64,000 bases of DNA from Xylaria sp. FL1777 (Eukaryota > Ascomycota > Sordariomycetes > Xylariales > Xylariaceae), in the NCBI GenBank assembly GCA_022578965.1, contig MU400517.1, forward strand, positions 186,001-250,000. Reading direction: 5' to 3'. The notes under the pieces were generated by a model that had not been told where the DNA came from, searched no databases, and saw only the letters and a list, made by a program, of their open reading frames with translations. The translations under genes and the position numbers were made by a program. Shown piece after piece: positions 34,467 to 46,395 of this stretch. Every line of letters begins with the position of its first letter. Position 1 is the first letter of the stretch.

Positions 34467-37400
34467 CGTCGCTTTTCTCGCTGTGGTGTAGATATCGGAA
34501 GATTGGTGGTTGGGTATCACACCGTTGACAGCGTTCTACGGGATCTTGCAATTCGACAAATACCGACTGGACAACTTCAAACCCAGGCAATAAATATTAC
34601 ATTTAGGTAGCGGCGAGATGGTACCATGCCCCACTGGCTTACTCCCCTGCTCGCTACCCAAACTACCTACCTTTAAGACCCTAGAGGAGGTGGAGTGTTA
34701 ACGAAAATAATGAAGGAATCTTACAGTTACGACCACGGCGTAAACCTACATGTAGTGTATACCGCGTATCGGCATTCTAAAAATCTCACCCGGGATCTCT
34801 AACAAGGGGTTAAGGCAGGGTTGTGACAATTATCCTTGTATTTATAGTATAGACTACTACTCTACATGTTGGAAAACGTAGAAATACAACCCCAAAAAAG
34901 GATTTCCCTAAAATCTACTAACTTTGGAAGTCCAACCAGCACTCATTATATTTCACAACTCGACTTTTGTATACGAGACGTGGCGTGGCGTGTAGTGTAG
35001 ACACACACTTACACAGCACTAGATGGCGAAGGACACTTGTCAGCTGATCTTGTACGATCTAGCTTGACCCTTGTTTAGCTCCCCGTTTAAAGCCCCGTTT
35101 GGGTATGGGGCTAACAGTCAGAGTGCCGGCAGAGGCGTAGTGTGTAGATAACCATGGCTGGCTCGGAGTTGTCTGCCGGATGGCCTACATTAGCCAAGGG
35201 GTACGACATCTGGTTACAGAACTAGCATATGAGTCGTTGCCGATTGTCTGACAGCTCAGTCTACCGTAAGCCACTGATGACATTAGCCAGGCAGCTAGCT
35301 GTGTCGCTGGATCAACACCATCCGCTTTACTCAGTCCGAGAGCGAACCAAGCGGCGTCTCCGTTGGAGCTCACCTCGGGGAGGCGTCCGCGCGCCTCGTG
35401 AAGGGGACGCCTGTTATCTGCGCCTTCGGTTGCAATTAGCTGTAGTGTAGTGGACTCGATAGGATTTTCAGGCTCCCACCCAGAATCCAAGAAACCATGT
35501 CCGAGACAAGTTCGGAGAATAATTTGTCAAATTTGCGCTAGCAGACTCTGGGAAAAAAAGTGCCGTGCCTCTTGTCTGCAGCTAAGCTCTTACCGCTCCC
35601 CTATATCTTGCAGTGAGCTGAGCCGTTTTCCTGCCCACTTTTCGTCACTTTCCTCGCCGCTCCGCTCCCCACCAGCACCGACGATCCCAAGCCATCATTG
35701 TATGGGTACCGAGATGCCCGCGAAAAGCTTGGTGAGCTGCTAATACCGAACTTATCAACTTGCCGGACTTAACAAACTTCCTAGCCTTGTTTACTCGGAC
35801 ATGCGCGCGCGCGAGAGCCTACGTAGGTACTATGTGGTATTGAGTAAGGTATGACCGGATAAGGCTGATAATTACCCCTTCTGGGCTATCGAGCTGCCGT
35901 GAGAGGCTCGGAGTTGAGTTAGGTGAACGTAACCCATAGTAGCATGTACAGATACTACCCACGTAAGTGCCGTACAGTAGCGTTGCACGCAAGCAGTGGG
36001 GGGGTGAGATGGGGTTGCAGCCAAGAAATCGTTAATATAAGTTAGGCTTAGTTCTGCATGATAAGGGTAAGTTTCTGTTCCGCTCTTTTACACTACTATA
36101 CCACTTGTGTATACTGGGCACCTCGACTCTATTCCTGACACTTGCGCAGTAGTGTAATGTAGGTACATTTGTTATGCCGAATTGGTTAACCTTCCTTATA
36201 AGTAGATGGTTAAGGAATAACCCCCCACATAAAGAGTCTTGGCATTCCATAATAAGTAGATTGTATGACTCCTTACGCCCACGTAGGAAGTAAATTCGCC
36301 GACCATGCAGATCTGTGGTAGCTTTAACTATCGACTTTGTTTTCTTAAATGCTTCCTTATTTAGACTGCAAGATCCATTAAGTGGACCGTAACAGTATAC
36401 TCTTACCTGCCCAATATACAGATATTTTGATCATTTAACACCTTCTGAGTACCCATGAAAAGTCAAGTAGTTTGGAGAAATTGCGTGCAAAAATCACTCT
36501 AGTTTACGGCATGGATACCATGACAAGGAGATGGGGGGAAATCGTCCCTTTCATCACCGCCACTTATCATGATATGCGATTGAATGATCATCAGCAATGG
36601 TGTCTTCGTTGCAACCCTGGGGACCATCAGCACGGACTTGACAACTATATTTGGGGGCGGCGTAAGCATGAATGCCGCAAAAGAAAAAGGGCGGCTACGA
36701 CGTGAACAAGGAACCTGGATCAATAAACTCGCAGGCACGCTGAGATGTAACTGGCCGCATGGATGGAAGTTTCAAGAGCGTGGGGGCTAAATCTAGACCG
36801 AGCTAGCTTACACTTGTCACATGATAATCGGCAGACAGTGTAGCTAGTAAATGAAGAGATATATTGATTTAAATCTTGAACAACCCTTATTTACGCATAC
36901 ATTTCTACACACCATTGATAGCAGTATATTTCTAAAGCCAGTTAATGCCAAAGCTTGGAAGGTAAATATTTCCTCACTCAGATACTTGAATATGCGATCA
37001 TGCTATCATACACCACGTTTGCACGAGATTAAAGTCAAAGAACTCAGGGTTTGAGATACAAAGAAGGAAATCGTGTAACAAGTAATGATGGAAATAAGAG
37101 CACAATAAAAAAAGAGTAAAGTCTTGAATTGCATCATTTTATTCAATAGACGGCGGAAGTAATATAGTTTATGTAGCACTTACCGAGCAGTCGTGCCGAA
37201 GTGAACTGCACAGGCTTTAGATAGGGGTATTCATCTAATCATAAACTAAGTAGGATATAGTCAAACATAGACTACCTCTTATAATTAACTAAGTAATTAC
37301 TCAATCGGGGCACATCTCGATCAAAAGAAACGGAATATGAGGTAACATCTGTAGCAAAGGCCTGCTTAGTTACTCAGTAGATAAGCAGCCAATTCCAACT

Positions 37401-37574
37401 TCACATTAAGTGCCTGACATATAGAAGTAACCTCTGAGCTCAGAATACTACTCTAGCACCATTTCAGGCTTGGTTGCTTGATAACGCCGCTGGTATGAAT
37501 GAGGTTGAATTCTACAAGTACCAGTTCATTCCCCTCGTAAAACAACCTCGAACCGATCGCTTCATATACATAAA
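34467..37574. other. Long intergenic stretch
   Basis: No gene with domain support was seen. A pyrimidine-rich stretch at about 35625-35695 is followed by an ATG at 35701-35703 and a GTGAGC donor thirty bases on, which looks like an orphan promoter and first exon; the reading then ends quickly. A (CG)n tract lies at about 35799-35811. Short frames at 36472-36790 have no motif support. Confidence 0.45.
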
Positions 37575-39145
37575 CTAATCTATGCTTTCGCGGTTCGGAA
37601 TGGAGCACCAGGAAGGTTGGAGTGTCTCCCACTTTTCACGACAGCGCCTAAGAATCGCATCTCTCTTCACCCCTTCTTGTACGAGCATCTCTATCATAGA
37701 TTCAAACCCGTAGAACTGCGCAATCGCCATGGCCCATCCCCCCGTTTCGGGTGTATCCAACCTGGCGCCGGACTCTCGTAGCAAGCGGAACATCGCAGTA
37801 TCCTCTTTAACAATAGCTATAGCAATAGGTGGTGGACATCCGTCGTTAGGATCAGCTCCAGCTTCTAAAAGCATTTTAGCAATAGGTAGATTCAGAAACT
37901 GTACTGCGGTCATAAGCGGAGTGCAGGAGTAACGGAATAATCTATTATAAGGCTTTTCCCCCTGCTGGAGAAGTAGCCTCACGGTTTTAGGATCTCTCTC
38001 TTCGACAGTTCCGATCAGAGGGCCATTTAACGAGTACTCTTCTTCACTGGGCTTCCAGCGTGCTGCCTCATGTGGTGGGCGGCCTATACTAAGAAGACGC
38101 CGTACCACCTCCGCCTGAGCCTTTCTAGCTTTGATGAGGAACAAATTATCCTTGTAGGTATGGGTACTAGATGGTACGCGATGTAAAAGTTCTGAAAGTG
38201 GCGGCGGTTCGAGGAACACGTGGGTATATTTCCTATATTCGGGATCCCAAACAACCTCATCTGGTTCTTCGCTTGCAAGGTTTTCGCTTACGGCCAACGC
38301 CGGGCAATCGAGTGCAAACTTAAACGCATGTTTGTGACCAACCGTGGCCGCGTTCCTCAGAATGACACTCTGCAGGTGCCATGGTAGATATTCATTAGGG
38401 TTGTAGTTAGGGTTAGATGAGAGAAGGAGGCGTAGCATAGATACATCACCCCTAACGGCTGCTACCTCGAAGGCAGGGCCAAACAGACGACTGACGACGT
38501 CTTTTATCGTCCCCAAGCTACAAAACTGCCAACCCCGCACGATCAGGTCTTTTATGTGGTCCCGGCAGCCAAGATAGATGGCGGCCACGCAGAGATCCTT
38601 TTCTAGCTCGATAGGAGAAGGATCTTCAGTCCAAGGCGACGAGGACCCACGCATGAATAGACTATATCGGCTCCAGCTAAGGGGATCTCTGGGGTCGGAT
38701 CTGCCATACCTCGGAAGACCACAGAGAGTTTTGAGAGTTTCCATTAGCGCGTTGTCGCCAGTGTTACCTGACCGCTCACAAAACGCTACTGCAACACGTC
38801 GAATGCGGCCGTAAAGGGAGTTGGGCTTTCTCGTCGCCCACACCTGATAGGCCATATACTCGATCAGGAAGGGATGTGTCAGACGTCTCTCAGTTGGACC
38901 ACATATAGATGAGCGCTCCGCAAAGCCCTTTAGAAGGCCAAGACGAAAGATAGTATTGTCGACGAAGAACTTGAACCGACCTACGAATAAGGGTAAGCAA
39001 ATGCGAGGTTAAAGAGAAAGGCGGACAACTGACGACTGACGAAACGAAGCCTCATGAAGCGCTTCCATGTCCGAGAGAGGACGATTGCCTCGAACGCGAG
39101 AGCTACGAGTTCAGGGGGGAGGTCGAAGAGGCGGAAGAGCTGCAT
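37575..39145 (-). CDS. F-box-like and ankyrin-repeat protein
   Basis: Two exons join in phase, 39037-39145 and 37575-38980, across a 56-base intron, giving 504 residues. The short first exon supplies MQLFRLFDLPPELVALAFEAIV, an F-box-like start; the junction restores RLRFVSRFKFFVDNTIFR. The body contains ankyrin-like units such as AFEVAAVRGDVSMLRLLLS, TPLMTAVQFLNLPIAKMLLEAGADPNDG and AIAIVKEDTAMFRLLRESGARLD, more diverged in the middle. F-box plus ankyrin proteins are thought to recruit partners to SCF ubiquitin ligases, but no substrate can be named. The ATG at 38855 would drop the F-box part, so I prefer 39145. Confidence 0.78.
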
Positions 39146-41617
39146 CGTTGTGACCAAGCAGGCAAATGGGGGAAAGTGAGAGAAGGGGTCAAGAGAAGGG
39201 GAAGATTAGGTGATGCTAGCTTTTGTTCAAGATATAAACGAGACTGATCTTGCGAGGAAGAAATAAATAGAGAGAGGTTAATTAAGACAGCAAGACTCAA
39301 TTGTTTGTTTGATACTGCTCTTTCAATGGAGGTGCCGAAGCTCGCTGGGAGAGTTGGGGTACCTACCTAGGTAGGCACCTATTTACCTACACGGGTACCT
39401 AAGGTACAAGTACCTAAAGGTACCTAGATACATAGATACTTAGACACTTACCTAGTGTAAGTAGTTAAAGCTAGTATACGGCGTGCTTCAGGTACATTAC
39501 AACCCACAGCTACGTAACCTAGGTACTTAGAAGTACCTTAAATGGTAATGAACTACATAGGTACCTACACGGGCCTACATTGCTGGCAACAATAGGGCCT
39601 CAGAAAGTATTGATTGAGAATGGCCACATTGTTAAGGCTCTTGTTTTGCCTCTGTCTGCCGACCTACGCATAGTCAAGATACACCTGGCGTCATTCGTCG
39701 CGGTCGTGGCTGACGGGCTGCACAGCCAACTTACAACATGCTGCGTCCATTGCAGCAGCTTTGTTCCTCTCTCGACTTGGCACTATTATTTTCACTCCGG
39801 CTTGGCGATGAATCCATTCTCCGTCATGAATCTCAATACACCCATGCATCTCAAAGCCTACCCGGTAGAAAGCACTTATAACGGATTATTTTAATCGATT
39901 GTAGGTTCTTCTCCCGGTATCTGGGATGCGGGCGCCGAGGACTTGGGAGCTTTTACTACGATCACGAGTTTTTTACGGCCAACTTTCATTCCAGAAACTA
40001 CCAACCCTCGTGGACCAGCCGCCTCAGTGTCCGAATATCTTTGCTGGGTTATTCAGCAACGATATATTCATCCAAAGTACATTCTGCCCAATACTGCGGT
40101 AGAGTCTGGCAATGATCCCTTCCGCCTTGCAGTATGTCCCTCATACCAAGCAGATGTCAAGGAGTCTCATTTCCGACTTTCGAGTGTCTCTGGCCGACTC
40201 GCTTCTGAAACTCTTGCCATAATCCAAGATTTATTAACAGACAGGTTTCGGCCTCTGCATTGAAATGGAGCAGTGAGACTACACCAAGTCTACTGTATAC
40301 TCCGGGTGCAAGGAGATAAGCCATAGCCTACGCATCCAAGCAATTAAGTAATTCATGAATTGGGGAATGAAATGATCAATTGAAGCGCAATATATTGATG
40401 TAAATAAAACGACTGTAATTGTCCTCCGTGATGATGTCCGTATCCTTGAAGCCAATGCTTCAAAATCTAGCGCAGCACTTATACCCTTATTCCCACTATA
40501 TGACTAAGCCTAGACTTACTCACAGAGGCTAATTGGCCCATTTAACCACCCTACTCTACTTCAGCATACCGTTCATCATCGGTATTAAATGTGTCGAAGG
40601 TGATCTATGTAGCTCTGACACGAGATTCGTCATCGATCTAGCCTTGATTGAATTTTTGGTTGTGCATCAAGACGAGCATCAGCGTGGCACGTTGCCAACC
40701 CCCGCTCCTTTAGAGCCCATCTAAGTCAAACCGCATACTGGAAATCCCTATATATTGGAATGGAACCAGGATACCTCAAAGGATAACTCTCCGCCCCTAC
40801 AGGGACATAGGCTACATCCTACTCTTCTAAGTACACTTGTCATACGAGGGATGAGACGAAGAAGTAGAACACAATTCGACAAACTAACTAATAAAGATCC
40901 CTTGGCTGAAGTCTAGCCGAAGTTGGAGGCATCGCGAGAAGAATAAAAGAACAAGACCCTACGCTATCTAGGGCAGTGACTAAGCCTAATTAGCTATTTA
41001 GGAGCTATATAGCGTGCCTTAGCCACCCACATCACTCTGCTTCAATATACTAGGTTCTGGCTACGGTGATAGCTTCAGTTTACGGTGATTCTATTTCTAC
41101 GTGTGTCGCAATGGGTGGACTGTAAGTTAGCAGATTGCCTATTAGATACCCAGGATATTCTATTCCGAGGGCCCCAAAAGGTGAGAACATTTCATCAGCT
41201 ATCATAGTTCGTCTAGGAGTTCTGACTAAGGAATCAAGGATAAGTAACATATATATTGTGTTAAAGCTAGTGACGGTCCTGATGTAAGGTAGTCATGAGA
41301 AATTGGCAGCTAGGTCTTGATCAACATCTGCCAGGGTTGTATCTGATGGCATGACAGCGGAAAAATATATTGAAAGGAACGTGAGAAACATTAATTCCGC
41401 TGTAGAACGGAGGTTATCACCACAAAGCTTACAAATAGCATCATTACAAAGTCCTTAAGTACATGCTAGCAATGTTGATTGAGACCGAATATAAAATATT
41501 GAGATACCCCTAGATTAGAACTAAGTTCACCAAGAATTAAGATAACATTTCCCCTCATCCCCAGAGTCCTTGCCCGATATACAATCACTCTCGTCTCAGC
41601 ACGTCTTGACCCAAAAC
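39146..41617. other. Intergenic with a dense TAGGTACCTA island and unsupported frames
   Basis: Bases 39355-39575 are the densest TACCTA/GGTACC island in the window. Open frames at 39580-39894 and 39943-40263 show no recognisable domain; the second, ending LAIIQDLLTDRFRPLH, could be a remnant of a gene but has no good start or splice support. Nothing was recognised between 40264 and 41617. Confidence 0.4.
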
Positions 41618-42591
41618 ATGGCACCTATCACTTTCGGTGCCCTCGTCTATAATTATCAGACGTTAGATGTAATTGGGCCAATTGACCTCTTCAATTCATC
41701 AAGTGTGGAGCTTTTGAGTCATGGTATGTGGTTTTCCTAGATATCTTCATCTTAATATCATGCTCCGGAATCCCCCGGGCCCAATCACCTTGAATCCAGT
41801 GTTCACAGGAAAGCGCTAATCCAGTGATTATTAGTCAAGGTCTACGCTCCGATCGACGAATCGACCCTATCTAAAGCACCACAGATCATCTTCCATCACA
41901 TCGGTCTTACCAAAGAGCCTGTATCTCTTCTCACTAGCAATGTCAGCATTGTGCCAACTACCACCGTTGATGAATGCCCAGAGCTGGATATTCTGCTTTT
42001 AGGAGGCCCAAACCCCTCCATGTTCGAGCTTCATCCGAAGTATGCCGAATTCATCCGCCGTCATGTCGCAGCTGGGAAACTCCTATTTACGACCGTAAGT
42101 ACTAAAAAGCCGCTTTCTTTCCATTTCTCCTAATTATTTTGGGGAACGATAGGCGCTTACATTGATGCTTATATGAAGCCCTATCCCTCCTAAATAACAC
42201 CTTCAACGGATATTTCTAACTTCATTTATTATAGTGTACTGGTTCGTACGTGGCTGCGCTAGCTGGTGTATTGGACGGTAGAAATGCTACTATTAACCAC
42301 CTAGAGTTCGAATGGGTGAAGAAACGTTTCCCTCAGGTCAAATGGACGAAGGAGAAACAGTGGGTTGTGGATGGGAATCTCTGGACCGGTTCAGGCGCAG
42401 TTGCAGGAATGGACATGATAGCGCACTGGATGAAGGAGACATTCGGTCTTGATGTTCTAACGGCTGGTGCCATGGGTTTGGATTTCGAGCCGAGGGATAT
42501 TGACGGTTTGTTGACCGTTTTGCCAAAGAGGTATGATGCAAACGGGAAGCAGATCAGTACACATGTTTTCAAGTACTACGATGAGTATTAA
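41618..42591 (+). CDS. DJ-1/PfpI-family (class I glutamine amidotransferase-like) protein
   Basis: Three exons join in phase, 41618-41723, 41835-42094 and 42235-42591, giving 240 residues. The family start FGALVYNYQTLDVIGPIDLFN is followed by VPTTTVDECPELDILLLGGP and the nucleophile elbow CTGSYVAALAGVLDGRNAT with Cys123 as the likely reactive residue. Later come TGSGAVAGMDMIAHWMKETFG and a FEPRDIDG segment. Relatives include ThiJ/PfpI proteins, isocyanide hydratase-like enzymes and glyoxalase III-type enzymes; which applies here cannot be decided. There is no signal peptide. The introns are 111 and 140 bases, both longer than usual for this window. Confidence 0.88.
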
Positions 42592-44250
42592 CCTCATCCG
42601 GTGCTGATAAAATGTAGATTACTACAGGGAGTTTCTTTTCAGCGATTCCTTATCCTAGGAACCGTAGAGTTGTTAGAGGTAGTCATCGGCATATTACTTA
42701 TACGCCCAGTCCAATGAAGACGTGAGCTCTAGATACTCGGTTGAGATGTAGTGATTGTAGTTTATGTAAGGATAATCTAATGCAACTAGCGACGCTCATT
42801 ACAGCAGCTAACTATGCTTAGCTCTACACCAGTCGGCACCAGCCGCCGCACTAACGCTCAAGTTCGCGCTTTGTTACAGCTAGTTCGGAGTGCGATCGGC
42901 GCTCACACCGACACTAACGTTTCTCCACGACACAACTTTACACATGGCAGGTAGTAAAGGGAAAATCATATATGAAGGTTCTCAAAAGAGACAGGATTAT
43001 GATATGATGGGTCTAGCGAAGGACATTGCGAAAGGGTTTGCCATGCATGTCTGCGGCGGCTGGATGTTTGATATAAAGTTCTTGAAGCTTATTTCTAACG
43101 ATGTCGATTAAACAAGCTGCTAAGGACTTTGCCGACTACATGGAAACACTAAGAGAGAAGGAGGAAAATAAAAATCAATGAAGCTATATTGAAAGTAGCT
43201 TTGGTTGCAAGAATGAGGATATTAAGGCTTCTATATATTGGATTGGAGTAGTCTAAATGAGTGGTTGAGATATACTTGTATAGTCAATGGGCACTTATCC
43301 GCTTGAATCGAGAATAGAAACGGAATGAATCTCAGGAATTACTTTCTATTTTAATTTATATTCCGCTTTATGACAATCACGATGTTCTTTCAATAATCAT
43401 TACAGTCATTTTACGTGGAATTGCAACTTATCACTATGCGAAAGGGCCAAGTATACCCCTGACCGAGATTATTTACTTGCCAGCTTCCAATTATCCAAGG
43501 TGGTCACTGCTAAATCCATGGAGAAATTAAAGTATGACTAGTATAGCTAAAGTAGCTGTTATGCCAGGGCTTGAAATGCACCTGACAAACTGTCGCAGAT
43601 AGTTGTCACGACCAGATCAGAAAACCAAACATTATTCCGGTAGTACAAATTTGTAAGTACCTATTTCAAGCATTTCCAGGGTTCAGCCTATGATGGTTAC
43701 ACGTAGAAGCTGAGCTCTATAAATATCTGTTACAGTTACAATATTCTCTCATCCCTTGATGCAGTGTCCCCAGACAAACATGAATGTCCTACCAGCATCC
43801 AAATTGTGTGCATGGATCAACCATCAAACATCTATATAATCGCAGAGGCCTCCCGCTTCTTCTGCATATTGTGCCCTCGTCATGCTAGGTTTACAATTCT
43901 ACAGCTTCAGCCTGACAGCAATACTGTTTATCATTTCTATTGCGGTTTATCCTGTCGGTTTTTACTACTCAAGTCCACAAACCCCTACAATTATCACTCT
44001 AAGGGTCGAATAATAAATTCTCTTCTAAGCACCATATCAACAGAGAATATGAGCAGGAAGCTTTAGACTGAAGAGTACGCAATAATTCTAGTATCTAGTA
44101 GAACAGCTGATTCCAAACATCCCGTATCTGGACCTTGTAATTGACTTTGCTAACACTCAAAGTGCTAGTCAAGCCATTGCAAGTTAGACCAATCACGTAC
44201 GGTTCTCGCAAGCTATCTCACTATTTCTTGCTCCATAGTCCCAGCGCACC
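42592..44250. other. Intergenic, no gene supported
   Basis: A 73-codon frame at 42890-43111 and frames around 43764-44066 lack motifs or plausible context. The sequence is AT-rich. No repeat family was recognised. Confidence 0.4.
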
Positions 44251-44466
44251 ATGTGTGTCAGAGTGACCGAGAAAAATACTTGCCCTGAGTGTGGCAGAAA
44301 AACGCCACCGACGTATGGATATGTTCAATGTGACACCGCCATTCGAGGTCACTGGTTCGAAGGAACATGTCCCATCGGTATTCTTGACGATGTATACCAA
44401 AGGCACCGCAAGTGTTCTGAGTGCAGGGCACGACGGGAGCGAGAAAGAACAAACAGGCAGGATTAA
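44251..44466 (+). CDS. Small Cys-rich protein, possible zinc-binding
   Basis: A 71-codon frame begins MCVRVTEKNTCPECGR and ends CSECRARRERERTNRQD. It has seven cysteines, with CPEC and CSEC pairs about 44 residues apart, and a very basic C terminus. Short fungal proteins that begin MC, carry a CxxCG near the N terminus and end in CxxCRxRRxxE are common in ascomycetes, so this frame is likely real. Their function is unknown. The sense is supported only by composition and this pattern. An overlapping antisense frame is less convincing. Confidence 0.45.
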   Translation: MCVRVTEKNTCPECGRKTPPTYGYVQCDTAIRGHWFEGTCPIGILDDVYQRHRKCSECRARRERERTNRQD

Positions 44467-45454
44467 TAGAAAGCACACGGGAGAACAGGATGGTATGTGA
44501 TTAGAGGTGGTTACACAGCATATTTGGCAGTAATCCTCATGTATATTATCGGATGGCGCTTTGGGGTTTTTGGTTTTACCCTGCTAGATATGCCCTTGCC
44601 TTATAGAAAGGGAAATGACTGGAATAGTACAACGGATTTTCCATTCACAATTGTTGGTCATGACCCCAAAATTTCTGTGGTAGTTTGTACATATGTGTTG
44701 CGGGGTTGAGGGTCATGAGACAAGGGCGTAGTCGAAGGAGTAAGGGAGCAAGACGCTCAAGTTGAATAAGCCATTCTCCTCTTCAGCGAAGTACGCTAGA
44801 ATTACTGCCCCCTTCATAAAATATTTTTTCTAATAACAAATAGTTATCAAGTTGTTGAAAATAATAACGAATAAGGAATATGTGTGACTGCATATTAAAA
44901 GTTCATAACTAGCACAAGATAGTAATCAGTTTCACAATTGGTGTCTTTAGAGATTAAGCTTTTATAAAATGATGATTGCTAGCCATTTATATAGATGGTA
45001 TCTCCAAGTCCTTTGCCTTAGTGAGCAAGGACCATTCAGTATGAGAATAGTTGAGGGAGTTGATCTGATATAGAGACGTAAGTTATTAGGGAGATCTACT
45101 AAAGCCAAATCAGACTATATGACTGAAAGATTAATGAACCTGGTGGCATTATCGCTGAACGTATCATGCGGGGATCATAGATCAATGAGAGGAAGCAATG
45201 CTTGTTCCAGGCAGTATTATTGTTTTACTACATCTTCTATAAGCACACCCCTCGATTTTGAAACGTCATCATATTGTTTGACATGTCACGCAGTATCTTG
45301 AAACGCAGTCATTGTAACAAGAAAAACAATGGCGCCTGGGTTATGCATAAAAGGCTAGGACGCCCATATCAAAGAAACCCGGGGTTCGTAGGATGAATGT
45401 AGACAGAGATCATCCTAACACAAGAAAGATACCAAATTACTTAGCAAAGATACA

Positions 45455-45982
45455 ATGGGGAAAAATCTAACAACACCGGACCTCTATGCGAATCCCTATA
45501 ATGTTAGTAACTGGATTGAGTGTGCGTGGTACAATTCGAAGGGCCAACTCTTCATCAACTCAATGGGAAGTTTCATCAACAGTTGGGATGAACCAAATCT
45601 CTGCTATATTGTCGCGACGCTGCCTGAAGCGCCACTCTCAGACTACCTCGTCGATGGAAGACATGGCGAGAGACAGCTTCTCGATACCAGCAAGCTCATT
45701 GTAGAGCACAAGATAGTACGAGGAGAGTGTATGTGTTTTGTTGTACTATCGCAGAATGACAAAGGAGAAGGTAATTTATTGGAGCAGTTCCAAAAGCTTA
45801 AGAGGGTGTGCGAACCCCTCCATATCAACTTAAGGAAGCTTTTCCCTGCGGAGCAATTTGTTTTGCTCTGTCGCGTTGCACTTCGTCTTCCACTTCCTGG
45901 TCGGCTTTCGCTACTCAGGCCTATGTTCCGCCTTGATGCGCTGACTTTATGCCCAGGGTGCAGGATTGAAGAGGCAGAGTAG
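45455..45982 (+). CDS. Hypothetical protein, unrecognised
   Basis: An open frame of 175 residues beginning MGKNLTTPDLYANPYNVSNWIECAWYN. The first 120 residues look like a normal soluble protein; the last 40 are Leu/Arg-rich and could be read-through of a missed intron. No domain was recognised and no signal peptide or membrane helix is clear. It lies alone in AT-rich DNA upstream of the convergent DUF3433 gene. It may be a lineage-specific gene or a fragment. Confidence 0.35.
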   Translation: MGKNLTTPDLYANPYNVSNWIECAWYNSKGQLFINSMGSFINSWDEPNLCYIVATLPEAPLSDYLVDGRHGERQLLDTSKLIVEHKIVRGECMCFVVLSQNDKGEGNLLEQFQKLKRVCEPLHINLRKLFPAEQFVLLCRVALRLPLPGRLSLLRPMFRLDALTLCPGCRIEEAE

Positions 45983-46395
45983 AGTGTCCCATCATGAGGA
46001 AATTGGTCTTGTCCTCCATTTCTGCCTTCGTTTCATTCAAGCCCAATTTGGAGTGGGGGACTTCGGGGGAATTATACAGGTACGCAATAAACTTCAAGGG
46101 TGAGCAGAAATGTCTTGAAAATCTTCATTCCACTTCAAAATAAAGGGGTTCATAAAGAACTATATTGTAGTAAGATTGTAAGTCACGGTGCAATAGCAGT
46201 AGAGTACACTGTATTACTTTTGTTCCCCCCTTTTTAAAAAAAAGAAAAAGAAATGTTCTGCACAATTTCAATAGATTGGCAAAATATATAGATATACTTT
46301 GTGATTTGTGAATTTCTAGGTAGCGTCCCAACACGAAGCATCAAGGATCAAAGTCGCATAGAAGTTGAATACTGTTCTATGCATTTTTATCATAG

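Noticed and set aside
36472..36790. Overlapping frames of 65-79 codons on both strands
   Set aside because: No motif, and no reason to prefer either strand.
39580..40263. Two adjacent plus-strand frames of about 105 codons
   Set aside because: No motif, no compatible splice joining them and no good start; possibly a remnant, but unsupported.
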